A DNA stretch of 25,203 nucleotides from a virus. Positions 14,697 to 22,810 of this stretch are shown here, piece after piece. The translations under genes were made by a program, and so were the position numbers. Each line of letters starts with the position of its first letter. Position 1 is the stretch's first letter. The notes below the pieces were generated by a model. The model saw nothing but the letters and a program-made list of their open reading frames with translations, was not told the DNA's origin and did no database searches. The stretch is from the IMG/VR virus record IMGVR_UViG_3300010939_000085, positions 1-25,203 of that record; one strand, 5' to 3'.

Positions 14697-15451
14697 CCTA
14701 TCCTCCTCATAGCTTCACAATAACGTTCTAGTGTTGTACCTTCAAGGCCCGGTGCTGTGTTCACCTCAAGGACATAACACATGTCTCTTCCCTTATTATA
14801 TATAATGTCTACTGCGCCAAAATCAAGAGAACATCTCTCTGTTGTCTCTAATGCCAGCTCTCTTAATCTATCTAAATAAGGAACTCTCTCAAGTCCTTCC
14901 CTCATATAGATAAATCCGTTATCATGGCTTCTAATTTGCCAATTTATTTCTTCATCGGGCACATCAACTCTTCGTGCCTTCCTCTGCACATCAATAGCCT
15001 CTCCATTAAAAACATGCACTCTATATTCATCTTTCTTTTTTATATATTTAACATATAAATGAGCGTCAGCCATTTCTTCTATTGAGCGAGTTATCACTAT
15101 TCCAACGCCACTATGTCCTGACAATACTGTGCGGCATACAACGCTCCCATCTTTAAGCCATTTCTCTGCTTCTGTCCTATCTTGTGCCCAATCTGGAAGC
15201 CATTCCCTTTGGCCTAATAAGGAGAAGAAAAACAATTTATTTGAAGCAATGTTTACATCATCGGGGTGGTTTAATAATCTACATTTAAAGACTTGTTTAT
15301 TATCTATATAACTACATCCCCAATTTACCACTATCTTCTTTTTATCTCCCACGAATTTACTGTTATTAATTTTGATCTTTCTTACAGGGACAGCTAAAGC
15401 CAGTCTATTCACTGTCCTACTACCTTCTCTATATGGGTATATATAATTCAT
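14693..15451 (-). CDS. ATP-grasp ligase (RimK-like)
   Basis: The 252-residue protein has a glycine-rich ATP loop (VLSGHSGVGIVIT, about residues 109-121), a YVKYIKKKDEYRVHVF strand pair (about 133-148) and the metal/ATP site LDFGAVDII plus VLEVNTAPGLEGTT (about 211-242). These proteins join a carboxylate to an amine with ATP through an acyl-phosphate. In phage cassettes with amidoligases and amidotransferases they are thought to add amino acids or amines to peptides or other carboxylates. It overlaps the amidoligase stop (ATGA), so it is co-translated with it. The substrate is not readable. Confidence 0.85.
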   Translation of the reverse strand: MNYIYPYREGSRTVNRLALAVPVRKIKINNSKFVGDKKKIVVNWGCSYIDNKQVFKCRLLNHPDDVNIASNKLFFFSLLGQREWLPDWAQDRTEAEKWLKDGSVVCRTVLSGHSGVGIVITRSIEEMADAHLYVKYIKKKDEYRVHVFNGEAIDVQRKARRVDVPDEEINWQIRSHDNGFIYMREGLERVPYLDRLRELALETTERCSLDFGAVDIIYNKGRDMCYVLEVNTAPGLEGTTLERYCEAMRRIG

Positions 15452-16575
15452 TCTCTAGGTTCCCCATCTGGGGGAATGTAGTAAACCGCTCTCCTCTGCA
15501 GCTCTCGCATCCTTTCCACTTCTTCCATTCTTTGTGCATTCAACACTGGAGGTTGCCTCTGTATTCTCCTTCTCGGAGCAAGATCTTCTGGTTGGGGAGC
15601 TTCTTCAGCTACATCAGCAGGACGTTCTGCTTCATCAATAGGAGCTTCTCTTATAGGCTCATCGAAATAATTGGGAAGATTTCTATTCAAATTTATTCCA
15701 CCAGGAGCAACATTAACCCTAACAAGCTCACCATCTTCTCTTTGTATTTGTCGTTTTCTTTTTGGAACATCTTTAATCTTTTTAAGGGGTGTATAGGCTA
15801 GAGTTTGTATTCTCCTAACTCCTTCCATTATTTTTTCGTTCATATTTTTATTCTTCAGCATATCAAAGTGCGGACCAAGAATTTTCTTCGCCCATTCGAT
15901 TTCCCCTTTAGCTGAACAATCAGATATGAACTCGCTTGCATCCTTCACTTCTAATGCTTTGCTTTTTATTCTTAAAAGAAGAGAAATATAGTCTTTTATT
16001 AATTGTGAAGTCTTTGGGGTTCGTAAAGACCTAAACTCCAAGCTCCCATAATATCGAATTGCTGCAACATTAATAGTACCGTACTTAAACGTATTCCTAT
16101 TCGTAACGATATTAAATATCCCACTATTTTTCTTATCATCAATTAAACTATAAACTAACCATTCTGCATCTCTTGCCCTTAAACAAAATAAATTACCTTC
16201 TCTATCTTCGCCGCACCACGATAAAATTAAGTCCTCTAATATCAAATAAAGTGTTATATAATTAAATACTTGTTCTATCTCCATATGTTGACAATTTATG
16301 TGGATATGGACACCGCACCTATCACTTGGCGTTATTTTAGTATGTTTTTTTAACATTTTATATAAAGAATCCAATTTTTTATATGCCCCTTCTTCGCTTA
16401 GCGGTCCGTTTAATATAAATTCCACTCCATGTCCTCTTAACGATCCATCCATGTCATTAGACCATCCACTACACTTATGGTCAAAGAGTCCTTCCCCCTC
16501 CATTTCTATTTCCAACCCTATTTCATTTTCTGGAGGCCATATGTGTAAACCAAAAACATCTTTTACTTTAGGCAT
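15448..16575 (-). CDS. Amidoligase (glutamine-synthetase-fold carboxylate-amine ligase)
   Basis: The 375-residue protein has the amidoligase motifs: EIGLEIEMEGEG (residues 18-29, with Glu 22, 24 and 26 as metal ligands), GHGVEF (about 48-53), CGVHIHIN (87-94) and SLEFRSLRTPK. Family members use ATP to form amide bonds between a carboxylate and an amine. The last about 100 residues form an extra Arg/Pro/Glu-rich tail (RRRIQRQPP region), probably disordered, that may bind nucleic acid or partner proteins; such a tail is unusual. Starts within the 204-residue gene's end (13-base overlap). Confidence 0.85.
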   Translation of the reverse strand: MPKVKDVFGLHIWPPENEIGLEIEMEGEGLFDHKCSGWSNDMDGSLRGHGVEFILNGPLSEEGAYKKLDSLYKMLKKHTKITPSDRCGVHIHINCQHMEIEQVFNYITLYLILEDLILSWCGEDREGNLFCLRARDAEWLVYSLIDDKKNSGIFNIVTNRNTFKYGTINVAAIRYYGSLEFRSLRTPKTSQLIKDYISLLLRIKSKALEVKDASEFISDCSAKGEIEWAKKILGPHFDMLKNKNMNEKIMEGVRRIQTLAYTPLKKIKDVPKRKRQIQREDGELVRVNVAPGGINLNRNLPNYFDEPIREAPIDEAERPADVAEEAPQPEDLAPRRRIQRQPPVLNAQRMEEVERMRELQRRAVYYIPPDGEPRE

Positions 16576-17177
16576 ATGGCTTTCTCCAACAACTGATTGA
16601 GATATAGGTAGTCATCGAATAACATAACTTCGTCCTTAAATAGCTTTCCAACAGGGCTTCTTAATTGTATGAATAGCAACTTTTTTCCTTCTATAGCAAA
16701 GTTTTTGTTAAATGCCTGTGAAGCAGCGTCTTTAGATTTAATCATCTTAATTATTTCTTCAACTTTCGGAAATTTCCCACAAACGCTTTCCTTAAAATAC
16801 ACAGACTTCATTATTTTTTCTTTTATATTACGCTGATTATATTTTTCAGGTATCATTTTCAAATTTTCTGCTGTTAGACCGATCCTCCATTGTCTAGCTG
16901 GGGTACGATAAGCTTTTATAGCTACTTTTTGTTTACCAAATTCTCTAAAGTTTATGAACCCTAGTGGAATAGGATTCATATCAACCCTCCCACTACTAAG
17001 ACCAACTTTACTTATTCCTTTGACCTTTTCTATAAGACGATAATGGAGGATATTTCTACGGACAGTGCGATTGTATTTTATATCTTCAACTACCACTGGC
17101 ATACCATCAATACGGATTATGGACCCAATTAAATATAAACGAGCGTGCTCTATATTAAAAAAATCCTTATTTTTCAT
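16563..17177 (-). CDS. Unknown protein in the amidoligase cassette (204 residues)
   Basis: The protein has LYLIGSIIRIDGMPVVVEDI (about residues 14-33), IPLGFINF, and a basic RTPARQWRIGLTAENLK region in the middle. I have seen similar 'GSIIR...PV.VEDI...PLGF.N' proteins beside phage amidoligases, but no function is established. It lies between the two amidoligases with overlapping ends on both sides (ATGA toward amidoligase 2), so it is probably a partner or substrate of the cassette. No nucleotide-binding motif is visible. Confidence 0.6.
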   Translation of the reverse strand: MKNKDFFNIEHARLYLIGSIIRIDGMPVVVEDIKYNRTVRRNILHYRLIEKVKGISKVGLSSGRVDMNPIPLGFINFREFGKQKVAIKAYRTPARQWRIGLTAENLKMIPEKYNQRNIKEKIMKSVYFKESVCGKFPKVEEIIKMIKSKDAASQAFNKNFAIEGKKLLFIQLRSPVGKLFKDEVMLFDDYLYLNQLLEKAICLK

Positions 17178-18013
17178 CGCACTAATTTCCTGTGTGTTAC
17201 AAACGCATATACATCGTACGAACCAATGGCGTAAGGGACATTTTGAATAAAATCTATTGCCTGAGCTATATTTTTATAGTTTATAATGCTCGATGCAATA
17301 TCATGATACTCTTTAAAGTAATCTACATCTTTATTTACAAATAAATCAAATGCTAATTTTGTTTGAGAAAATACAAATTCCATATACTTTTTGTTTTCAA
17401 TCCAGAAATTAGACAACACTCTGTATTCTAAACCATATGGTTTTGGTCTAAAACTACCGGCAATACCGTATAGCCCCTTTCTTATAACATCTTTATCTAA
17501 TATTACACTTGGAATCCCTAGAAAATAATCAAGTTGTTTTGTCATTTGACAACACGAAAGGAAGTGGGAGCTTTCCATAGGGTCTTCGTCCTCGGTCCAA
17601 CCTATATGAATATGCCCCCCTGCGGTTCTCATATATGACATTAGTATAGGAGTAGGTTTTTGACTTTCGGCATATGCATCAAAATCCGCTTCACAGCCAA
17701 GCGCTAAAGCTTCTGCGGGCTGTTCCTTTATATGGAGACGATCAAAGGTTGCTGATGCTGTATAGTTAAAAGAATATTTGTCTGGCACCATATCTCTTAA
17801 AGAAGAGAGGACACTTTCTACATTATGAACAAATTCTTTTTCTTCTTTGGCCGGATTGATATTAAACTCAAGGGCCATTCCATCCACTTGTACTGCCCCA
17901 TCTTTTACAGGGAAAGGATGTAATTTATTTCCTGGAACTATCCCATGAGCAGAATGAAATTTTCCATCCTTCTTAACAAATAATTCAGGATCAGCACCGA
18001 TTAAGATGTCCAT
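17174..18013 (-). CDS. phiEco32-like amidoligase (COOH-NH2 ligase type 2)
   Basis: The 279-residue protein has the phage type-2 signature: IGADPELFV (residues 5-13), VPGNKLHPFPV followed by GAVQVDGMALEFNI (about 39-52), GGHIHIGW (about 131-138) and GLEYRVLSNFW. Conserved acidic and histidine residues would hold Mg-ATP. This family (PF14395) is named after phage phiEco32 and is predicted to make an amide bond on a peptide or small molecule. It is distinct from the amidoligase at 15448-16575, so the cassette has two ligases. It overlaps the class II amidotransferase by one base. Confidence 0.9.
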   Translation of the reverse strand: MDILIGADPELFVKKDGKFHSAHGIVPGNKLHPFPVKDGAVQVDGMALEFNINPAKEEKEFVHNVESVLSSLRDMVPDKYSFNYTASATFDRLHIKEQPAEALALGCEADFDAYAESQKPTPILMSYMRTAGGHIHIGWTEDEDPMESSHFLSCCQMTKQLDYFLGIPSVILDKDVIRKGLYGIAGSFRPKPYGLEYRVLSNFWIENKKYMEFVFSQTKLAFDLFVNKDVDYFKEYHDIASSIINYKNIAQAIDFIQNVPYAIGSYDVYAFVTHRKLVR

Positions 18014-19053
18014 TATATTCCCTTCAAGAGTGAATCAATTCTAATTTTTTCTAATTGATCGGAAGTTGTGCAATTCCCACATGCAGCGAGATCATCGTCT
18101 ATAACTACAGCCGATCTCCAAATTAATTGAGTGGAACAAAGCGCACAATATTGGTATTTTTCATCAAATTTCTTCTTTGTCATTCCATCTATTTCTAGAA
18201 TTGATGAGGCATTCTCTGGCCACTCATCTTCTTCATTTTGCATTTCACGTGCGTCTAAAAATGTTCCTTCTTTGTTTTTTTTATACCATTTATCTAAATA
18301 CCCCTCATTAGGAGCAGTTTTTTTAAAAGGTTCATATTTTTTAAATGGTTCAAGCATTCGTCCGTTGATATGTATAATTTTTTTCTTTTCTTCATTATAT
18401 ATAAAAGAAAAAAGAACATTATTTTCAGGGTAATACACTTTATCCTTTTTTAGTTTTACTTTAAGCCGTTCGCACACTTTTCTTATCATCCAACCTTCAG
18501 ATGATATAATTAGTAGTCTATTTCCTTTTGTTGTAGCAAAAAATAAAGGTCTCTCACCGTTCGAGATAATATTTAATGTCTCATTGGCCTTATCATAATA
18601 GATTAAAGAAGCCGCTCCGTCTAAGTTTTCCCATGTCCAGTCAATACCTTTTTCATTAATGACATATGTTATTGATTGACTATCGGTAGAAAAATTATTT
18701 TTTTCTTTTGATTTTAAAAAAGCTTTTAATGTACCATTATGTACCAATGTTATATTGTTATAAACAATTGGATGTGCATTTTCTTTTGTCACCTTCCCTA
18801 TTGTAGCCGACCTATTATGCCCTATATAACAGTATGACTCCTTCACACTCATTGCAATATTTTCTCTATATTCTTTGCTCTTAATTAATTCTAAAGGCCA
18901 TACAGTGTCCTTAACGATAGAAGATGACTCTTTTCCTATGGATGCTACGCCTGTTGAATCTTTTCCTCTTAGTATCCCAACAGAAAGAAGAAGTTCAAGC
19001 ATAAATAACGTCTTTTCACTAGGAGCTCCCATTATTGCAATTAGTCCGCACAT
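18013..19053 (-). CDS. Class II glutamine amidotransferase with C-terminal zinc ribbon
   Basis: The protein starts with MCGLIAIMG, where Cys2 is exposed after Met removal and acts as nucleophile. It continues with RGKDSTGVASIG (about 29-40) and IGHNRSATIGKV, then AHPIVYNNITLVHNGTL, the glutamine pocket and oxyanion loop of Ntn-type amidotransferases such as GlmS and PurF. It releases ammonia from glutamine. The C-terminus has CALCSTQ followed by CGNCTT, a zinc ribbon not typical of the family. No synthase domain is fused, so ammonia would be handed to a partner, plausibly an amidoligase in the same cassette. Confidence 0.9.
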   Translation of the reverse strand: MCGLIAIMGAPSEKTLFMLELLLSVGILRGKDSTGVASIGKESSSIVKDTVWPLELIKSKEYRENIAMSVKESYCYIGHNRSATIGKVTKENAHPIVYNNITLVHNGTLKAFLKSKEKNNFSTDSQSITYVINEKGIDWTWENLDGAASLIYYDKANETLNIISNGERPLFFATTKGNRLLIISSEGWMIRKVCERLKVKLKKDKVYYPENNVLFSFIYNEEKKKIIHINGRMLEPFKKYEPFKKTAPNEGYLDKWYKKNKEGTFLDAREMQNEEDEWPENASSILEIDGMTKKKFDEKYQYCALCSTQLIWRSAVVIDDDLAACGNCTTSDQLEKIRIDSLLKGI

Positions 19054-19712
19054 ATTATACCCTTTTCAACGTAACCAGATGGAAATAAATATTTATAAAT
19101 ATAAACAAAATAGTGCATTTTCAAGTCAGGAACACCAACAAATTCAGGATGTGGTTGGAAACACAGCACTTTATGTTTCGGGTAGAATACAATTTCCGTA
19201 TCAAAATCGTTTAATTTTCTAACGTGATATTGTATCACATTGCCATTTTTTAAAACAGATGATCTAAATTTACTTTCATCTGCAACACCAATAATAATGC
19301 CACCTTCTGCTACTATCATCATTTGATGATGTGTCGATGTGGCTCTAAAGCTTTTATTTGTTATAACATCCAGTACTTCATGTGTTGTCCCATTGGAGTG
19401 CCCACAAACATCTTGCCATAGTTCTCCTCCGCACATAACATTCAAGAATTGACCCCCTCTACATATTCCAACCATAGGAATTTGTTTCCCTAATCCTAGC
19501 GCGAAAACTACTGCGTCTTTTTTGTCTCTTAATAAACTGTGGGTAGTTTTTGGATGTTTCTTTTGTCCGTATAAGTATGGAGATACGTCTACTCCACCTG
19601 TGAACTGAATTAAGTCGGCTTCATCTATTGTTCTCACTATTTCCCAGCCTTCGCCGTGGAACATTCTTTCGTACAACGGACTAGAAAAAGAAATAAACAC
19701 CTTAGCCTTCAT
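19041..19712 (-). CDS. Class I glutamine amidotransferase / gamma-glutamyl hydrolase-like (C26)
   Basis: The 223-residue protein has the class I triad: GICRGGQFLNVMCGG with nucleophile Cys 84, and FQPHPEF near the C-terminus providing His and Glu. FTGGVDVSPYLYG (about residues 37-49) is the usual glycine-rich loop. Such enzymes hydrolyse gamma-glutamyl bonds or supply ammonia. It may cleave gamma-glutamyl intermediates made by the ligases, the opposite reaction to amide formation. It overlaps the class II amidotransferase by 13 bases. Confidence 0.9.
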   Translation of the reverse strand: MKAKVFISFSSPLYERMFHGEGWEIVRTIDEADLIQFTGGVDVSPYLYGQKKHPKTTHSLLRDKKDAVVFALGLGKQIPMVGICRGGQFLNVMCGGELWQDVCGHSNGTTHEVLDVITNKSFRATSTHHQMMIVAEGGIIIGVADESKFRSSVLKNGNVIQYHVRKLNDFDTEIVFYPKHKVLCFQPHPEFVGVPDLKMHYFVYIYKYLFPSGYVEKGIICAD

Positions 19713-20547
19713 CTTTATTTCCTTTCCTTCTTAAATAGTTTAATTCAAATGTTTCTCTGATCCACTCTTCCATATCGACTTCATCATATATGTAAATAGT
19801 TTTCTTTGAGCCCACACCAAAAGTGTTTTCTAAGATTCTTTTTTTTGTTCTTTTTGGGTAGATGAGATTGCCCTTATCATCACATTGGCCAGGCCTATTA
19901 GAACTAAAAATAGAAATTAATGGACGGTAATTTAGGTCTTTAGACATAGATGGAAGGTTGCTCAAAGAAGAAAGATCGTGATTAACTACTTGAGTAAACT
20001 CTTTCTTGTTCCAATAATTTTGAAACCACATATGATTACTGTTGATTGATTTAAACTTACCCTCCCATACTGTATTATTGTGTGTCGAGAACATGTGAGC
20101 CATAATTATTGCCGCATCATAGGGGACATGTTTTTTAAATTTTTCCCAATTCTGAACTACTTGAGGGAATTCCCACATATATCTTAAACCAATCATTGCT
20201 AATACAACATAGCTGGCTGGATAAGAACAATCTAATATGCTACCTTTTTCTAATATTGTCCCTTCTTCCTTTGTAATGAAGGCATCGGCAACAAAACTAT
20301 CATTAACCCACCAATTTATATATTTTTCAGACAATTTCTTGGAGAGATGAGTGTAAGCCATATCTGTAATAAAGATGGCCCTCCGACTATATTCTTGCCA
20401 TAAAAGGGCCTGATAGCATACACGGTTAATGTGGTCATGACATTCTCCGTTGTCGAATATCACAGAAAATGTATTCTTCTTGTGCCCTTTAGAGGAAAGC
20501 CATTCCCGCTTTCTTTTTGCTACTTTTAACAATTCCTGTCTTTGCAT
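19702..20547 (-). CDS. Unknown protein in the amidoligase cassette (281 residues)
   Basis: I do not recognise the family. The protein starts with a basic helix, has a Trp/Tyr-rich middle (IGLRYMWEFPQ, NSNHMWFQNYW) and ends in acidic helices. There is no clear P-loop, Ntn or ATP-grasp motif. It has a strong ribosome binding site (AAGGA six bases before ATG) although its start lies 59 bases inside the upstream gene, and it overlaps the class I amidotransferase by 11 bases. Its place suggests a substrate, scaffold or novel enzyme of the pathway. Confidence 0.6.
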   Translation of the reverse strand: MQRQELLKVAKRKREWLSSKGHKKNTFSVIFDNGECHDHINRVCYQALLWQEYSRRAIFITDMAYTHLSKKLSEKYINWWVNDSFVADAFITKEEGTILEKGSILDCSYPASYVVLAMIGLRYMWEFPQVVQNWEKFKKHVPYDAAIIMAHMFSTHNNTVWEGKFKSINSNHMWFQNYWNKKEFTQVVNHDLSSLSNLPSMSKDLNYRPLISIFSSNRPGQCDDKGNLIYPKRTKKRILENTFGVGSKKTIYIYDEVDMEEWIRETFELNYLRRKGNKDEG

Positions 20548-20890
20548 TATCTTCCTTCACGTCTTTCTCATGTCTTGTATATGAGAGTAGTTTTAATTCT
20601 TCACCGTCTTCATATCCATTACCACATGCTACAACTTTAAACCCCAACTTAATAAAAATTTGTCCTATATTTCTCCATTGCTCATTGTTAAGGATAGCGA
20701 CAAGGAACGCTTGCCCGTCCCACATCTTTATTTTACTCTCCAATTCCTTTTTCAACGCTGCCTTTCCTGACGGACCTTTCCACCTATTTCCTATAGGGGT
20801 ACCACGCCAATCACGACAATTCCCAAAAAGGGCAAGAAATCTTGCTCCACAGCAAGCTTTAAGGCCTTCATCATGCATACTCACCGTCAT
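20489..20890 (-). CDS. Unknown phage protein (133 residues)
   Basis: The protein has ACCGARFLALFGNCRDWRGTPIGNRW (cysteines near the start; only part is quoted as a pattern), then a helix and FLVAILNNEQWRNIGQIF, then a basic tail. No known domain is recognised. Its start overlaps the gamma-glutamylcyclotransferase-like stop (ATGA). It overlaps the next gene by 59 bases, which is long for this genome; both frames look coding. Confidence 0.55.
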   Translation of the reverse strand: MTVSMHDEGLKACCGARFLALFGNCRDWRGTPIGNRWKGPSGKAALKKELESKIKMWDGQAFLVAILNNEQWRNIGQIFIKLGFKVVACGNGYEDGEELKLLSYTRHEKDVKEDNAKTGIVKSSKKKAGMAFL

Positions 20891-21309
20891 TTTTTTTGTC
20901 CTATATTAGAGGAAGGATTATTCCACCATTGAATGCCATTCTTATCTTCTATATCATTTGTATAATCTTTTAATGGCCTAACATTTGTTATAAAATAAGT
21001 CCAAGCTGATGTGCGTACTATTTTAGGACTCGTTATCCCTACAATACAGATTTGTTTTCTGTCATAAAAAGACGGGTAGCCCTCTAAAACATCTATAGGG
21101 TCTATATTAGTTATTTCAAATAGCTCTCCAGCTATTCTAAAGGTACAATTAAGCCCTGATGTCATGCCAGGAAAACCACCAAAACTTATTAAACGGTAGA
21201 AAGGAGCTGTGAGAGCTTTGCACTTGAAAATTCCACCAGCTTTTTGCATTACATGGAAATTACTTCCATCCTTCTTCAATGTTCCATAAACAAATACAAG
21301 CTCTGTCAT
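20887..21309 (-). CDS. Gamma-glutamylcyclotransferase-like (AIG2/GGCT) protein
   Basis: The protein opens with the substrate-loop motif LVFVYGTLKKDG (about residues 4-15) and later has GELFEITNIDPIDVLEGYP, in which Glu of GELFEI is the likely general base. The family acts on gamma-glutamyl amines and peptides, releasing 5-oxoproline. In amidoligase cassettes it is proposed to trim or remove gamma-glutamyl groups. A start at 21324 is open; I chose 21309 since it gives an ATGA overlap with the gene before it. The next three reactions (amidotransferases and ligases) lie downstream. Confidence 0.85.
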   Translation of the reverse strand: MTELVFVYGTLKKDGSNFHVMQKAGGIFKCKALTAPFYRLISFGGFPGMTSGLNCTFRIAGELFEITNIDPIDVLEGYPSFYDRKQICIVGITSPKIVRTSAWTYFITNVRPLKDYTNDIEDKNGIQWWNNPSSNIGQKK

Positions 21310-21734
21310 TCTCCTTCTTCCCATTTGATTTTAACAGTGTCCACAGGAAGAGGAACACCGTTTTTATGCGCGTTCAGACATGCTTCATCGGCTTCAATTC
21401 GTGTTCCATATACTCCACTTTGAAAAGCAATAGACTTATAATAGCCTACTTTAGCTTTATAAATATTCACCCACCCCTCTTTCTTCACCTTTGTTGGAAT
21501 GTTTATAAGGTCAACACATGAATCTGCACCTGCAGAACTAAAATATTTCCCATTGATGTTATATACCCTTAGCGCCCATACTCCTCCAGAGCAAGGATGT
21601 GATTGCCCCGTTTCAACAAAAGCAGTTAGGCTGTCATCTTCTGATGAGCGTATTATTACTTTTTTGCCATCACGAGTCTGAACTGGTTTTGAAGGGTCGA
21701 ATTTCTTAAGAAATTCTTCAGAAATTATTGACAT
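21306..21734 (-). CDS. Conserved phage hypothetical protein (142 residues)
   Basis: The protein has FDPSKPVQTRDGKKVII at the N-terminus, a central beta region, and SCVDLINIP...EGWVNIYK (about residues 73-92) followed by DTVKIKWEE at the end. The 'PVQTRDG...DLxNxP...GWVN' pattern recurs in phage small proteins of unknown function. It directly precedes the gamma-glutamylcyclotransferase-like gene (coupled). No catalytic motif. Confidence 0.65.
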   Translation of the reverse strand: MSIISEEFLKKFDPSKPVQTRDGKKVIIRSSEDDSLTAFVETGQSHPCSGGVWALRVYNINGKYFSSAGADSCVDLINIPTKVKKEGWVNIYKAKVGYYKSIAFQSGVYGTRIEADEACLNAHKNGVPLPVDTVKIKWEEGE

Positions 21735-21787
21735 CTATCTTTTCTCCTTCTTACAAAAGATTGGAATGGCTTTAACAAATGAATTAG

Positions 21788-22187
21788 CTAACCACCTACA
21801 ATATTATTGGTATCCGGATCGCGCTTCCATTCTCTTTTCCTAACAATATGTGGGGATTTTACGATTGATGGGGATTTTCACTGTTATTCCAACAGCGGGG
21901 GAAGCAAACGGATGTTTGCTTAGGGCAGCGAATGGGGCCTCTCCCCTTCTTTTTCCCCATTCCACTTGATAGTCTCCTCTTAGGGCGGTGCCATTCAAGA
22001 GGTGAGACATCACCCTGTCATATGTATTTGGATCAGACGAGTTGGCTCTTGCTTGTGCTCTTGCCACCACCTGACATTCAGGAACGTGTTTTCTTTGATG
22101 AAGGGCATATTTTCCACGGGAATGGCCGAGTTCTCCCTTTAAGATTGCTCGTTGTCTTGCCGCCATGAATTGAAGCATTGTTGTCAT
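21788..22187 (-). CDS. Unknown protein, frame broken near its C-terminus
   Basis: An uninterrupted 115-residue frame ends at 21840. Its last codons (KIPINRKIPTYC) look unlike the rest. A +1 change in the AAAA at 21875-21878 leads to VKSPSIVKSPHIVRKREW and on to DPDTNNIVGG, stopping at 21788; the repeated VKSP unit supports that frame. Total length would be 132 residues. The protein is basic and Ala/Arg-rich near the start (MAARQRAILKGELGHSRGKY), possibly nucleic-acid-binding. A ribosome binding site (AGGAG) lies upstream. As with the polymerase, it may be an assembly indel or a recoding site. Confidence 0.5.
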
Positions 22188-22204
22188 TATCTTCTTGCTC
22201 CTCT

Positions 22205-22279
22205 TTACAGGAAAGCAAATAAAACAAACAGGGCCACCAGCCCTGCAAACAGTAGCCCATCGCTAGTTTTCTTAGTCAT
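22205..22279 (-). CDS. Tiny membrane peptide (24 residues), second of a coupled pair
   Basis: ATG at 22279 overlaps the stop of the previous tiny frame (ATGA) with GAGG five bases upstream. Short polar start, then one hydrophobic span (LLFAGLVALFVLFAFL). Function unknown; a one-span peptide like this could help in lysis timing or membrane defence. Too short for family comparison. Confidence 0.4.
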   Translation of the reverse strand: MTKKTSDGLLFAGLVALFVLFAFL

Positions 22280-22341
22280 GGTTTCCTCATTGTAAGCCAA
22301 ATAATGCCCACCACAGCAAAAATAAACACTATTTCCATCAT
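22276..22341 (-). CDS. Tiny membrane peptide (21 residues), first of a coupled pair
   Basis: ATG at 22341 overlaps the stop of the 64-residue gene (ATGA). Sequence is mostly hydrophobic (IVFIFAVVGIIWLTM) with a basic end. The stop of this peptide and the start of the next one overlap. Both peptides are supported by the coupling pattern only. Confidence 0.4.
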   Translation of the reverse strand: MMEIVFIFAVVGIIWLTMRKP

Positions 22342-22532
22342 AGCATCACCTTTTGAACAAGGGAAATGAGACGGCCAGCTATTTCTAGCTTTGTCTTATC
22401 TTCTGAAGCTCTGTCAAATTCATCAATTAGAAATCCTATTTCTGCATAATCAAATGTCTTTTCAACACGATCTAGGTGTAGTTTTCTTATTATTTTTCTA
22501 TCTTCTCTAAGCTGTTCCTGCCATGTTATCAT
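22338..22532 (-). CDS. Small hypothetical protein (64 residues)
   Basis: A charged, fully helical protein with several Arg/Lys and Asp/Glu heptad-like positions (KIIRKLHLDRVEKTFDYAE, then EIAGRLISLVQKV). May form a coiled coil or bind nucleic acid. Start overlaps the stop of the ORF before it (ATGA). Family unknown. Confidence 0.6.
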   Translation of the reverse strand: MITWQEQLREDRKIIRKLHLDRVEKTFDYAEIGFLIDEFDRASEDKTKLEIAGRLISLVQKVML

Positions 22533-22810
22533 CTTGCCCGCCTTACTCGCGCTACCATATCTTTGTGACCCGCTTTGGCTTGTTTCTGAGCTGTGTAACG
22601 TTGCTGTTCACCATCAAGAAGCCCATCAAATCTAGAACGGGGGTAGAATGAAAAGGTGAGGGTTGGACATTTGACGGTCTTTCACGCCACTAATTCAGGG
22701 AAGCTCCAACTACCTACTGATTCAGTTTCCTTACTTATGCCCCACCCCTCGGACATGTATTTTGGCTTTCCATAAAGGCTCCTTGGAAAAGCCTTGCTAC
22801 TCACCATCAT
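22529..22810 (-). pseudogene. Coding-like frame interrupted by one TGA
   Basis: One frame runs from ATG 22810 to a TGA at 22682-22684, then continues in the same frame to a stop at 22529-22531 that overlaps the next gene's start (ATGA). The first part reads MMVSSKAFPRSLYGKPK and onward to SFPELVA; the second part has FDGLLDGEQQRYTAQKQAKA and a basic RVRRAR end. The same frame is open upstream to 22911 without a start. The second part alone has no start codon, although an extra A in the AAA at the boundary would create a GTG start. It may be a gene with a nonsense mutation, a readthrough ORF, or chance openness in a structured region. Confidence 0.35.
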
